Source of the DNA: Nonlabens ulvanivorans
GTDB taxonomy: Bacteria > Bacteroidota > Bacteroidia > Flavobacteriales > Flavobacteriaceae
DNA: 64,000 bases
Reading direction: 5' to 3'
Assembly (NCBI RefSeq): GCF_000732625.1
Contig: NZ_JPJI01000005.1
Location: 1-64,000 of the forward strand
In this document: positions 56,464-64,000 of the stretch, in pieces
Position numbering within the stretch: position 1 is the first letter of the stretch
Layout of the letters: the number at the start of each line of letters is the position of its first letter
Translations under genes and position numbers: made by a program
Notes under the pieces: generated by a model
Told to the model about the DNA's origin: nothing
Seen by the model: the letters and a program-made list of their open reading frames with translations, nothing else
The model's database searches: none

Positions 56464-56986
56464 TTATAAAGAATTATTACACGAGATTACAACCTTCTTC
56501 TTTGATGTAGATGGCGTACTTACCGATGGTAGAATGTTAATATCAGAAAGTGGCGAGTTATTAAGAACGATGAATGCCAAAGATGGTTATGCTATTAAAA
56601 CTGCACTACAGCAAGGTTTTAATGTTTGTATTATTACTGGTGGTCGTAATAATGGAGTAAAGTCTAGGTTAGAAGGTCTAGGCGTTAAAGATGTATTTCT
56701 AGATGCGCATGATAAAATGAAATACCTTCATCAATATGCTGCTGCACATGATTTAAAACCCGAACAAATGCTTTACATGGGTGATGATATGCCAGATGTC
56801 GAGGCTATCGAGTTTGTAGGCCTAGGAACTTGCCCACAAGATGCTATAGCCGAAGTTAAAGCTGTAAGCGATTATATCTCACACAAGCATGGTGGTGATG
56901 GTTGTGTGCGTGATGTCATAGAGCAGGTTCTCAAAGTACAAGGAAAATGGCATGTGGCTGGTGGAAAGAATATTCAATCATCTTAA
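56453..56986 (+). CDS. kdsC: 3-deoxy-D-manno-octulosonate-8-phosphate phosphatase (KdsC-like HAD)
   Basis: 177 residues from the ATG at 56453, starting within the DUF2520 gene's end. The HAD motif I DVDGVLTDG holds Asp18 and Asp20, motif II is ITGG, and motif III/IV is MGDDMPD. Short size and lack of a cap match KdsC, which removes phosphate from KDO-8-P in lipopolysaccharide inner-core synthesis. The start is fixed by the overlap and by motif position. Confidence 0.9.
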   Translation: MAISYKELLHEITTFFFDVDGVLTDGRMLISESGELLRTMNAKDGYAIKTALQQGFNVCIITGGRNNGVKSRLEGLGVKDVFLDAHDKMKYLHQYAAAHDLKPEQMLYMGDDMPDVEAIEFVGLGTCPQDAIAEVKAVSDYISHKHGGDGCVRDVIEQVLKVQGKWHVAGGKNIQSS

Positions 56987-57013
56987 ATAGATTATACATT
57001 TTCTACTATTATA

Positions 57014-57931
57014 ATGACAATGCTTACATTTCTTAAATTAATTCGCTGGCCTAATGTTTTGATGACCATACTTGCACAATTGGTCATCGTTTATGCAATT
57101 TTAAATCCGTCTGGTGTTGATCTCGCTTTAAACTGGTGGCAACTTACATTACTTATTCTATCGACCGCATTATTAACCGCTGGTGGTAATGTTATTAATG
57201 ATATACAAGATGTTGAAATCGACAAAGTCAATAAACCTGAAAAAGTTCTAGTAGGCAAAGTAATTAGCGAGAATAATGCGTTTACCATCTATGGTGTTTT
57301 AACGATTATAGCGGTTATTGCTGGTTTTGTTCTTTCAAACAGTCTTGACAAACCTATCATGGCCACTGTTTTTGTTTTTATAGCCTTTGTACTTTATATC
57401 TATGCTACCACCTTAAAAGGTATGTTGCTGATAGGGAATCTATTGATTTCATTATTAGTAGGGTTAGTAATTATGATTACTGGAATCTTTGAATTATATC
57501 CAGTGATAACACCGGTAAATCAAGGTGCGCAACAAGTCATGTTAAAGATATTATTTGATTTTGCCACTGGTGCATTTTTAATAAATCTAGCTCGTGAATG
57601 GGTAAAAGATTGCGAAGACATTAATGGAGATCATTCTGGTGGAAGAAATACGCTAGCCATTGCTATAGGCAGAATAAGAGCTGCACGAGTTGTAAGTATT
57701 TTTCTATTAGGCGTGATAGCCTTATTTGTGTGGTACATCTATAATTACCTTTATCAAAATCAAATAGCACTATTCTACTTTGTATTTATCATTATTGCAC
57801 CACTTATGTATGTGATGTTAAGGCTATGGAGTTCTGAAAAAACAGCTCAATTCACATTGTTGAGTATGATTCTTAAAATCGTATTATTTGCCGGAATATG
57901 CTCTATGGCAGTCATCTCCCTAACTGTATAA
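57014..57931 (+). CDS. UbiA-family prenyltransferase
   Basis: 305 residues with about nine membrane helices. The first Asp-rich motif is NDIQDVEID (62-70), and the second is near VKDCEDINGD, which bind the Mg-diphosphate of a prenyl donor. A GRNTLAIAIG segment follows. It resembles geranylgeranylglycerol-phosphate geranylgeranyltransferase and protohaem or menaquinone prenyltransferases; I cannot decide. Start 27 nt after kdsC in an operon. Confidence 0.85.
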   Translation: MTMLTFLKLIRWPNVLMTILAQLVIVYAILNPSGVDLALNWWQLTLLILSTALLTAGGNVINDIQDVEIDKVNKPEKVLVGKVISENNAFTIYGVLTIIAVIAGFVLSNSLDKPIMATVFVFIAFVLYIYATTLKGMLLIGNLLISLLVGLVIMITGIFELYPVITPVNQGAQQVMLKILFDFATGAFLINLAREWVKDCEDINGDHSGGRNTLAIAIGRIRAARVVSIFLLGVIALFVWYIYNYLYQNQIALFYFVFIIIAPLMYVMLRLWSSEKTAQFTLLSMILKIVLFAGICSMAVISLTV

Positions 57932-57933
57932 CT

Positions 57934-58515
57934 ATGCTTCAAGAAAAATTTAAGAATACCGAAATCATTCTAGCGTCGCAATCACCTAGAAGACAAGAGC
58001 TTTTAAAAGGACTTGACATTAATTTCAAGATTGAAACCAGACCAGTAAATGAAGTATATTCTAATGATTTAAAAGGTGCACAAATCACTGATTACCTATC
58101 AGTTCTTAAAGCTGATGCCTTCATAAATGATTTAAAGGATGATCAACTATTAATTACAAGTGATACTATCGTTTGGTTCAATGATGCACCGCTGGAAAAA
58201 CCTAAAAATGATCAGCATGCTATCGACATGATTACTTCAATGAGTGGTCAAGTTCATGAAGTTTATACCTCAGTTTGTTTTACCTCTACTACTCAACAAA
58301 CCGTAATTAACGATTGTACTAAAGTGCATTTTGCAAATTTAACTGCTGCAGAGATTGAATATTACGTAAAAACATACCGACCAATGGATAAAGCCGGTGC
58401 ATACGGTATTCAGGACTGGTTAGGCTATGCAGCGGTTACCAGGCTTGAAGGCTGCTATTACAATGTAATGGGATTACCATTGCCTAAGGTATATGGGTTT
58501 TTAAAGAGTTTATAA
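57934..58515 (+). CDS. maf: Maf-family nucleoside triphosphate pyrophosphatase
   Basis: 193 residues from the ATG at 57934, two bases after the UbiA stop. The family signature ASQSPRRQELL occurs near residue 14, with SDTIVW, EKPKNDQHAI, GQVHEVYTSVCF and DKAGAYGIQ. It hydrolyses non-canonical or pyrimidine nucleoside triphosphates (dTTP, UTP) and helps avoid misincorporation. Part of the same operon. Confidence 0.92.
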   Translation: MLQEKFKNTEIILASQSPRRQELLKGLDINFKIETRPVNEVYSNDLKGAQITDYLSVLKADAFINDLKDDQLLITSDTIVWFNDAPLEKPKNDQHAIDMITSMSGQVHEVYTSVCFTSTTQQTVINDCTKVHFANLTAAEIEYYVKTYRPMDKAGAYGIQDWLGYAAVTRLEGCYYNVMGLPLPKVYGFLKSL

Positions 58516-58516
58516 A

Positions 58517-58726
58517 ATGAAAAAAGTCATTCTATTAATCATCATTCTATCCATTGCGTTGGGCACACTTTTTTACTTCTCACGTATTTCCTTTCAAATA
58601 GATGCCTTTAAATTAAAATTATGGGCCAGTGAGGTATTATTTTTTCTAGTAGTAGGAGCTATTAGTGGCTTTATCTCGTTAAGGCATGGCAAACGATGGA
58701 GCCGGAAAAAAGATGAAAGTCAATAA
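58517..58726 (+). CDS. Small membrane protein
   Basis: 69 residues, two hydrophobic helices (about 3-20 and 37-55), with a basic C-terminus (RHGKRWSRKKDE). It starts one base after the maf stop, so it is an operon member. I do not recognise the family. Confidence 0.65.
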   Translation: MKKVILLIIILSIALGTLFYFSRISFQIDAFKLKLWASEVLFFLVVGAISGFISLRHGKRWSRKKDESQ

Positions 58727-58753
58727 TTATTTACACAAACTTGATGTGATTAC

Positions 58754-58767
58754 GCTTTCGCGAAAGC
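58754..58767. repeat. Dispersed palindrome, intergenic copy 8
   Basis: Core GCTTTCGCGAAAGC between the small membrane protein gene and the SDR gene; 41 nt before the CTAAAC operator. Confidence 0.9.
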
Positions 58768-58807
58768 AAACTTAAACTTTCTAAAAAGTTAAAATGCTAT
58801 ACGATTA

Positions 58808-58823
58808 CTAAACGATTGTTTAG
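58808..58823. promoter_or_regulatory. Palindromic operator CTAAAC-GATT-GTTTAG
   Basis: Perfect 6-nt arms around a 4-nt centre, 26 nt upstream of the SDR ATG. This symmetric form resembles operators bound by TetR-family repressors (TAAAC/GTTTA). No regulator gene is adjacent, so a distant one would have to act. The role is an inference. Confidence 0.6.
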
Positions 58824-58849
58824 TTTTATAGTTCATAAATACAAGAATT

Positions 58850-59584
58850 ATGAAACTAAAAAACAAATCCATTATTGTAACAGGCTCCTCCAAAGGAATA
58901 GGAAAGGAAATTGCTCTTCTACTCGCTCAAAACGGTGCAGAATTAGTCGTGAACTATCATTCAAATAAGGATGCCGCGGATCGGACAATTACAGAAATCC
59001 TTAACTTAGGTGGTGAAGCCATTGCTGTTCAAGCAGATGTAAGTGTTAAAGAAGATTTTACTAGATTATTTGACACTGCGATAAAGGCTTATGGTAAAGT
59101 AGACGTTCTTATTAATAATGCTGGTATTATGATTAACAAGCATGTTAAAGATTATACAGATGATGATTTTCAAGCTATTATAAATGTCAACCTTAAAGGT
59201 GTTTTTAACGGGCTAAAAGAAGCTGATGAAAAGTTAGCAGATCACGGAAACATCATTAATTTCTCTTCGAGCACTGTAAAAATGATGTTGCCTACTTATG
59301 GGTTATACTCTGCCTCTAAAGCAGCTGTAGAGCAACTAACTAGAGTGTTTTCAAAAGAAATAGGTCGTGGAATTTCAGTAAACTCCATTGCGCCAGGTCC
59401 TACAGAAACGGAACTTTTTTTAGAGGGAAAATCAGAAGAATTTATAGAAAAACTAAAAGGTATGTCTGCATTTGACAGAATCGCAGACCCTATAGACATC
59501 GCAAAGGTGGTATTATTTCTCGCTAGTGATGATTCAAAATGGATATCTGGACAGGTCATACTAGCAAACGGAGCTGTCGTTTAA
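58850..59584 (+). CDS. Short-chain dehydrogenase/reductase
   Basis: 244 residues, classical SDR. It has TGSSKGIG for cofactor binding, NNAG, and the catalytic Ser in INFSSS and Tyr-x-x-x-Lys in YSASK, followed by SIAPGPTETELF. It resembles FabG-type and related NADP-dependent reductases; the substrate is unknown. A palindromic operator lies just upstream. The DoxX and DUF6503 genes follow in the same direction and may be co-regulated. Confidence 0.9.
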   Translation: MKLKNKSIIVTGSSKGIGKEIALLLAQNGAELVVNYHSNKDAADRTITEILNLGGEAIAVQADVSVKEDFTRLFDTAIKAYGKVDVLINNAGIMINKHVKDYTDDDFQAIINVNLKGVFNGLKEADEKLADHGNIINFSSSTVKMMLPTYGLYSASKAAVEQLTRVFSKEIGRGISVNSIAPGPTETELFLEGKSEEFIEKLKGMSAFDRIADPIDIAKVVLFLASDDSKWISGQVILANGAVV

Positions 59585-59604
59585 TAATCAATAAAATTAT
59601 AATT

Positions 59605-60008
59605 ATGAAAGATAAAACCTTACCTATCTATTAATACGTCTTATTATAGGTATAAGTATGCTGGGTCATGGATTAGTACGTTTACCTAAGATTGTAGCAT
59701 TTAGCAACGGTATGGTGGCAAAATTCAGTGAATCTATGATCCCATCCTTTTTAGTAGAACCCTTTGGTTATGTTCTGACAATAGCAGAATTTTTACTAGG
59801 TGTTTTATTAGTGCTCGGATTGTTTACTAGACAAGCACTAACCGGTAGCATCATTACGATGATGTTATTAGTCTTAGGAAGCACGATGGTTGAAAACTGG
59901 ACTGTGATTAACTCACAACTTATTCATGCAGCCGTTTTTGCATTTCTTTTATGGCACACCAATTATAATAATTGGTCGCTAGACACCATAATTAAAAATA
60001 AAAAGTAA
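59605..60008 (+). pseudogene. DoxX-family gene with an apparent 1-nt frameshift near its 5' end
   Basis: The open frame from ATG 59658 encodes 116 residues of a DoxX protein (MLGHGLVRLPKI, FLLGVLLVLGLFTR, three further helices), but the first half-helix is missing. Directly upstream, ATG 59605 reads MKDKTLPI before hitting a stop. The neighbouring frame then continues LLIRLIIGIS straight into MLGHG. Joined, these give the usual DoxX N-terminus. One lost base near 59628-59631 explains this. Either a decayed gene, translation from 59658 only, or a sequence error. DoxX proteins are small membrane proteins linked to thiol redox stress in some bacteria. Confidence 0.75.
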
Positions 60009-60035
60009 ACTTCTCTAACTTATATTAAGAATAAA

Positions 60036-60878
60036 ATGAAAAAACTATTAGCCATAGCTTTTATCGCCAGTTTGATAACTACCAGCTGCAAAGAACAGAT
60101 GGAAACTAATGTTTCTACAAACGATCAGAAACCTGACTTAGAAACAGATGCTCAATTTGCAAATCAAGCTCATCAATTAGTTTATGATATGGTGCAAAAT
60201 GTGGGCAACTATAATCAACTGTTAGAAAAACAAAACGTTATTTACACTTATACTTACCAAACGCCTGATGGTAAGACAGACCAGTCAACAGAAATGTATC
60301 AATTTGAAGGCGAGCTTTCTTATGGTGCCTATCAAAAACATGAACGTACTTTCCCTGATTTAACTGGAACTATTGTACAAGGATATGATGGAACCAACTA
60401 CTGGCTCAATCATAACAACCATAACATTCTAGATGAACAAAAATTAAAAAGAGTTGCTTTTAATAGGCCTACAAATTATTACTGGTTCACCATGATGCCT
60501 AAATTATTAGATCCTGGTGTAAATTATGATTATATAAAGGAAGAGTCTATAGGTGATAATACCTATGATATCATAAAAGTATCATTTGAATCAACAGATA
60601 ATTCACCTAAGGATATTTATCAATTGTATATCAATCGCGATACAAAATTAGTTGACCAATTTTTGTTTACCGTTGCAGACTTCAATAAAATGGAACCTTC
60701 ATTAATGCAAATGGAATATGAAAATATTGATGGATTATTAATACCTACAAAACGAAAATATAAAGCATCCGACTGGCAAGCAACGGTAACAGATGCTCCT
60801 TGGATATATGTTAATTGGACAGATATAAAATTCAATAATGATATAAACAACCAAGACTTTCAGAACAAAGCCATCTAG
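60036..60878 (+). CDS. DUF6503 family lipoprotein
   Basis: 280 residues. The signal peptide has a lipobox (TTSC, Cys18). The mature domain shows the same beta-rich pattern as the lipoprotein at 19613: VIYTYTYQTPDGK, GTIVQGYDGTNYWLN, NYYWFTMMPKLLDPG and IYQLYINRDTKLVDQFLF. Likely binds a hydrophobic ligand in the periplasm, by fold analogy only. Follows the DoxX gene by 27 nt. Confidence 0.75.
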   Translation: MKKLLAIAFIASLITTSCKEQMETNVSTNDQKPDLETDAQFANQAHQLVYDMVQNVGNYNQLLEKQNVIYTYTYQTPDGKTDQSTEMYQFEGELSYGAYQKHERTFPDLTGTIVQGYDGTNYWLNHNNHNILDEQKLKRVAFNRPTNYYWFTMMPKLLDPGVNYDYIKEESIGDNTYDIIKVSFESTDNSPKDIYQLYINRDTKLVDQFLFTVADFNKMEPSLMQMEYENIDGLLIPTKRKYKASDWQATVTDAPWIYVNWTDIKFNNDINNQDFQNKAI

Positions 60879-60895
60879 TTCAAATCTTTATAAAC

Positions 60896-60927
60896 AAAAA
60901 AATCCACCTATCGGTGGATTTTTTTTC
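60896..60927. terminator. Bidirectional terminator
   Basis: Stem AATCCACC / GGTGGATT extended by A/T runs, with a 4-nt loop, between the convergent DUF6503 and ndk genes. Confidence 0.9.
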
Positions 60928-60966
60928 TAGAGACCAGCCCTAGATAATATGATAAATGTCTTCTAA

Positions 60967-61386
60967 TTAAAACATCTCACGACCAGAGAAATGGAACGCG
61001 CCTTCTATAGCAGCATTCTCATCGCTATCACTACCGTGAACAGCATTTTCTCCCATACTAGTTGCATATAACTGACGGATTGTACCTTCTGCAGCATCTG
61101 CTGGGTTAGTAGCACCTATAAGCGTACGGAAATCTGCAACTGCGTTTTCTTTTTCAAGAATAGCAGCAACGATAGGTCCGCGAGTCATAAATTCAACTAA
61201 CTCACCAAAGAACGGACGCTCGTTATGCACAGCATAAAAAGACTCAGCATCTGCCTTAGTCATTTGAGTTTTCTTCAACGCTACGATTCTAAAACCGCTT
61301 GCTGTGATTTTTTCAAGTATAGCACCGATGTGTCCGTTTTCAACGCCATCAGGCTTAATCATTGTAAATGTTCTATTAGTTGCCAT
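60967..61386 (-). CDS. ndk: Nucleoside diphosphate kinase
   Basis: 139 residues, normal length. The N-terminus [10 protein letters not shown] is the nucleotide-binding start, and the catalytic His lies in NAVHGSDS with the downstream [11 protein letters not shown]. It balances NTP pools by transferring phosphate from ATP. The -7 box TACTTTTG lies 22 nt upstream. Appears monocistronic. Confidence 0.96.
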   Translation of the reverse strand: MATNRTFTMIKPDGVENGHIGAILEKITASGFRIVALKKTQMTKADAESFYAVHNERPFFGELVEFMTRGPIVAAILEKENAVADFRTLIGATNPADAAEGTIRQLYATSMGENAVHGSDSDENAAIEGAFHFSGREMF

Positions 61387-61408
61387 CTTTATTTTTTTAA
61401 ATAGGCTG

Positions 61409-61416
61409 CAAAAGTA
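61409..61416 (-). promoter_or_regulatory. -7 box TACTTTTG for ndk
   Basis: TAnnTTTG match 22 nt upstream of the ATG at 61386. Confidence 0.6.
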
Positions 61417-61504
61417 CTGATTTTTAATGGTTGCACATAAAATTAAAATAGTTAATTAAAACAGTTCTTTTTTGTTGTAATCAAGGTGGTTAAGAGGAAC
61501 GGTC

Positions 61505-61520
61505 AATGATAATTATCATT
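61505..61520. promoter_or_regulatory. 16-nt palindrome AATGATAATTATCATT
   Basis: Perfect palindrome in the ndk upstream region, reminiscent of half of a Fur-type box (TGATAAT/ATTATCA) but lacking the central base. The function is speculative. Confidence 0.3.
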
Positions 61521-61541
61521 AACCATTGCTAACAAAACAGA

Positions 61542-61570
61542 AAAGCACAAATCTCTAAATTTGTGTTTTT
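61542..61570. terminator. Terminator of right-edge surface protein gene
   Basis: Stem CACAAAT / ATTTGTG with a 6-nt loop, flanked by A/T runs on both sides. It lies just after the stop at 61593 on the minus strand. Confidence 0.65.
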
Positions 61571-61592
61571 CAAATACTATGTAAAAAGCAAA

Positions 61593-64000
61593 CTACTGTA
61601 CCACCAATTTCTCTACCTTTTGCCCTACTTCACTTTTAATAGTCACAAAATATATTCCTGAGTTTAGATTTTCTAAAGAAATGCGCTGCGAGCTTTCATT
61701 ACCAGTAAAGTTTGTCTGTGATATCGTTCTACCATTTAAGTCAACGATGGTAGCGCTTTTGATTCCTAAATCTGCTGTGATATTTACAAAACTGTTAGCA
61801 GGATTAGGATATAGCTGTATGCTAGAATCTGTTACTTCTACTATACTCGCCGTACTCATAACCGTTACGGTTTCTGTATTTGTAACAATCGGAGCGTTAA
61901 AATCAAAGAATATTTCGGCCGTATTATCAAAAGTATCTCCTACAGTTAATGTGTTCAAGGTTTTAATTTTAAATAACACATAACCATCATTAGTCGCATT
62001 ATTAAAGTCAAGGTTGATGTCTTCATGGATGAACTCCACCACATTTCCTTCTCTGATTCTTGTGTAATAATCATGACTGCCACCTAGCGGAATCAATGTC
62101 GTGATATCAAATTGATTTAAATTGATTTCATCTTTTACAACAACGTTAATCGCGCTAGCTGTTCCTGTATTTTCAAAACGAATTATATAATGTACATACT
62201 CACCTACGTCTACTGGATCTATCGTTTCTCCTTCCAGACAGGTTTTATCATTAGGGTCATAACTATTGACTACCGTTTGGTCAAAAACCATCACATTATC
62301 TGCTGGCATTGCGTCTGTTCCTGTTCCTGTAACTGTTCCTGTATAGGTTATAATATCGCCACCATTTAATGGATTTACCGTTGCGGTTGGAGTATTTAAG
62401 GTCATTGTAAATTCATACTCTTCCATTTGGAATGGCTGTAGATTACTAAACGACCAACTCAATTGATTGCTTGGTGTATTTCCAGCGTTAGGATTAGTAG
62501 ACAGCAAAGTCATAAAATCTTCTTCATAGTCTAGCGTTACCGTTCCACTAGAAGTCACATTTCCTTTATTCTTTATTACCACTTTGTAATCTGTATCAAA
62601 ACCTGGTCTTGCTTGTTCTAATGGAACTACTATAACTTCTAGATCTTCTATTGTTCCGTTTGCGGTAACACAAAAGTCTTGTGTAAATGGACTAGCTTGG
62701 GTTGGGAAATCTACGACTACGTTAGGTGGTGAGAAGTTCCAGTAGGTTGGATTTTCTGGGTTTGGAGTGATGGTATGTTGACCATCTGAGACAGGAATTA
62801 TATAATCACCATCTGCATTAGTGGAAATAAAACCTGAAACATTGCCATCTGTAGCATTTAAAACCAAGTTTGTAAATGACGGGTCCATAAGATCGCATCC
62901 ATCGTTGTTCTCATCAAATATTAATGCACCACTAATTTCACTTGTTACTCCACCGGCTCCAAATGAACAATAACTATTAACCACGACATTGTTTAAGTTT
63001 TGACTTTGCAATTCATTAATCACTTTATTGTAATCAGAGATATTATCTCTAACACATATATATAATAATGTTGTATTATTATTAATTTCAAAATCATCCA
63101 ATCTAGTGTTTTGCATATATAGTCTTTGTAATTGACCATTTATTGTTACATCCACACCTGCAAAAATATCTAAATTTTGAATAGAGAGTTCTCTCAAACC
63201 AAAACTACCGTTTATTTCAATATCATATAATCCACTAATTTGATCAAAATTCAAAGAAAAGAAATTATTCTCTTTAACCTTTAGTATATTAACTTCACTA
63301 TTTGAATTCATCAAATTATTTAACGACGTATTATTTTCAATAATTAATCTAGAAATTCTATAATTGGAAATATCCAAGGTTGTTAAACCTGTATTAGAAA
63401 GAATATTCAAATCGCCATAATTACCTTCAACATCAATATTCGTGAGATTTGAATTCCCCATAATAGTAACATCAGGATATGCAGTCGATGCCACGGGATC
63501 TAATGTTAAACTGGTTAATGAAGTGTTTTGTAATGTCAATTCTCCAATATATTTATTGCTTAATGATGATATAGAAGTGATTGGGCAATCAGTTATATTT
63601 AGTTGACTAATAACAGAGGTTGGTCCAGTAAAATTAAGTGTTGATAATGGGCAATTTCGAATATTGATACCGAAAATTGTAGCCGTTTGAGGGAAATTAA
63701 TTGAGGTAAATTGAGGTTCATCTTGTATAGTGATATACCTCAAATCTGTAAGGTTTCCTGCATCTAAACTTATTATTTGATTTCTAATCAAATCAATTCG
63801 ATACAAATCTGATAAAGTTGAAACTGGTATTGTAGTTATTACTGTATCTGTTAGCTGGATTCCGGTCAGCCTAACAAATGACTCGATCCCTTGTAAATTA
63901 GTAATTCCATGAGTATTATTAATATTTAAAGCTTTCACTTGCCACGCCTCACTAAGTTCAATTTCGCCATCATTATTCAAATCGACATCTTGATCTAGTG
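61593..64000 (-). CDS. Leucine-rich-repeat surface protein with type IX secretion sorting domain (5' end off window)
   Basis: The frame enters the window open at 64000, so the N-terminus is missing. The first visible residues (DVDLNNDGEIELSE) form an EF-hand-like calcium loop. LRR units with N and L at regular spacing follow to about residue 330. A CarboxypepD_reg-like/SdrD-like B domain comes next (SGALIFDENNDGCDL), then beta sandwiches in the DUF11 style (CLEGETIDPVDVGEYVHYII). The final 75 residues (IQLYPNPANSFVNIT, then SGIYFVTIKSE) are the Por_Secre_tail sorting signal for type IX secretion. A secreted or surface-attached protein. Confidence 0.88.
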   Translation of the reverse strand, partial: LDQDVDLNNDGEIELSEAWQVKALNINNTHGITNLQGIESFVRLTGIQLTDTVITTIPVSTLSDLYRIDLIRNQIISLDAGNLTDLRYITIQDEPQFTSINFPQTATIFGINIRNCPLSTLNFTGPTSVISQLNITDCPITSISSLSNKYIGELTLQNTSLTSLTLDPVASTAYPDVTIMGNSNLTNIDVEGNYGDLNILSNTGLTTLDISNYRISRLIIENNTSLNNLMNSNSEVNILKVKENNFFSLNFDQISGLYDIEINGSFGLRELSIQNLDIFAGVDVTINGQLQRLYMQNTRLDDFEINNNTTLLYICVRDNISDYNKVINELQSQNLNNVVVNSYCSFGAGGVTSEISGALIFDENNDGCDLMDPSFTNLVLNATDGNVSGFISTNADGDYIIPVSDGQHTITPNPENPTYWNFSPPNVVVDFPTQASPFTQDFCVTANGTIEDLEVIVVPLEQARPGFDTDYKVVIKNKGNVTSSGTVTLDYEEDFMTLLSTNPNAGNTPSNQLSWSFSNLQPFQMEEYEFTMTLNTPTATVNPLNGGDIITYTGTVTGTGTDAMPADNVMVFDQTVVNSYDPNDKTCLEGETIDPVDVGEYVHYIIRFENTGTASAINVVVKDEINLNQFDITTLIPLGGSHDYYTRIREGNVVEFIHEDINLDFNNATNDGYVLFKIKTLNTLTVGDTFDNTAEIFFDFNAPIVTNTETVTVMSTASIVEVTDSSIQLYPNPANSFVNITADLGIKSATIVDLNGRTISQTNFTGNESSQRISLENLNSGIYFVTIKSEVGQKVEKLVVQ

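Noticed and set aside
61505-61520. Fur box upstream of ndk
   Set aside because: The symmetry resembles it, but the 19-nt consensus is incomplete and ndk is not an iron gene; kept only as a low-confidence palindrome.

Overview
The window looks like a chromosomal segment of a low-GC marine Flavobacteriaceae bacterium (Bacteroidota). I infer this from four things: type IX secretion cargo at both ends, many TAnnTTTG promoter -7 boxes just upstream of genes, several Bacteroidota-restricted families (DUF4251, DUF4494, DUF6503, KTSC plus J domain, fused CcsBA), and few strong Shine-Dalgarno sites. The genus cannot be fixed from the sequence. Most of the window is ordinary core genome. No tRNA, rRNA, CRISPR, transposase, integrase or prophage gene is visible.

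Layout. 1-1953 is the N-terminal part of a large secreted repeat protein that runs off the left edge. 2273-4196 holds a membrane protein and a DUF4251 lipoprotein. 4592-9967 is an AT-rich accessory block of three minus-strand genes: a 1264-residue protein with a SEC-C zinc motif and a C-terminal PD-(D/E)XK nuclease-like domain, a TraB/TIKI-like protein, and a ParB-like protein. This is the best candidate for an undescribed, possibly defensive, locus. 10437-19555 holds nitroreductase, TenI-like, thioredoxin-like, DUF4494, YbdG-type channel, Crp-family regulator, fatty acid desaturase, two convergent DoxX-like genes, a phosphatase gene with no visible start codon, and a zinc-ribbon protein. 19613-25535 holds a DUF6503 lipoprotein, tandem duplicated cold-shock genes beside a DbpA-type helicase (a likely cold-response set), and a GT9/PepSY/metallo-beta-lactamase operon. 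25773-33737 holds a GAF histidine kinase, PepSY-like protein, transporter plus unusual SDR, J/KTSC protein, outer-membrane barrel plus lpxD, and an alcohol dehydrogenase.

33890-46350 holds a lipoprotein plus small MscS, a broken reading frame, an FAD oxidoreductase, thioesterase, TrmH methyltransferase, M48 protease, then an operon udk-ftsB/divIC-mutA-mutB. 46347-52244 holds outer-membrane and lipoprotein genes, then a ferredoxin divergent from an acyl-CoA reductase, followed by serC, serA and a DUF1456 gene. 52307-55579 is a fused cytochrome c biogenesis gene. 55666-58726 is a compact operon: DUF2520 Rossmann protein, kdsC, UbiA prenyltransferase, maf, small membrane protein. 58850-60878 holds an SDR with a palindromic operator, a frameshifted DoxX gene and a DUF6503 lipoprotein. 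Then come ndk and, at the right edge, a leucine-rich-repeat protein with a type IX sorting domain.

The strongest genome-scale signal is a 14-bp palindrome, GCTTTCGCGAAAGC, present 13 times exactly plus three degenerate copies. Eight exact copies are between genes. Five lie inside genes without breaking them, four of those encoding Ala-Phe-Ala-Lys-Ala. Three genes have damaged 5' ends (18798-19136, 35356-35889, 59605-60008), which could be real decay or assembly indels.
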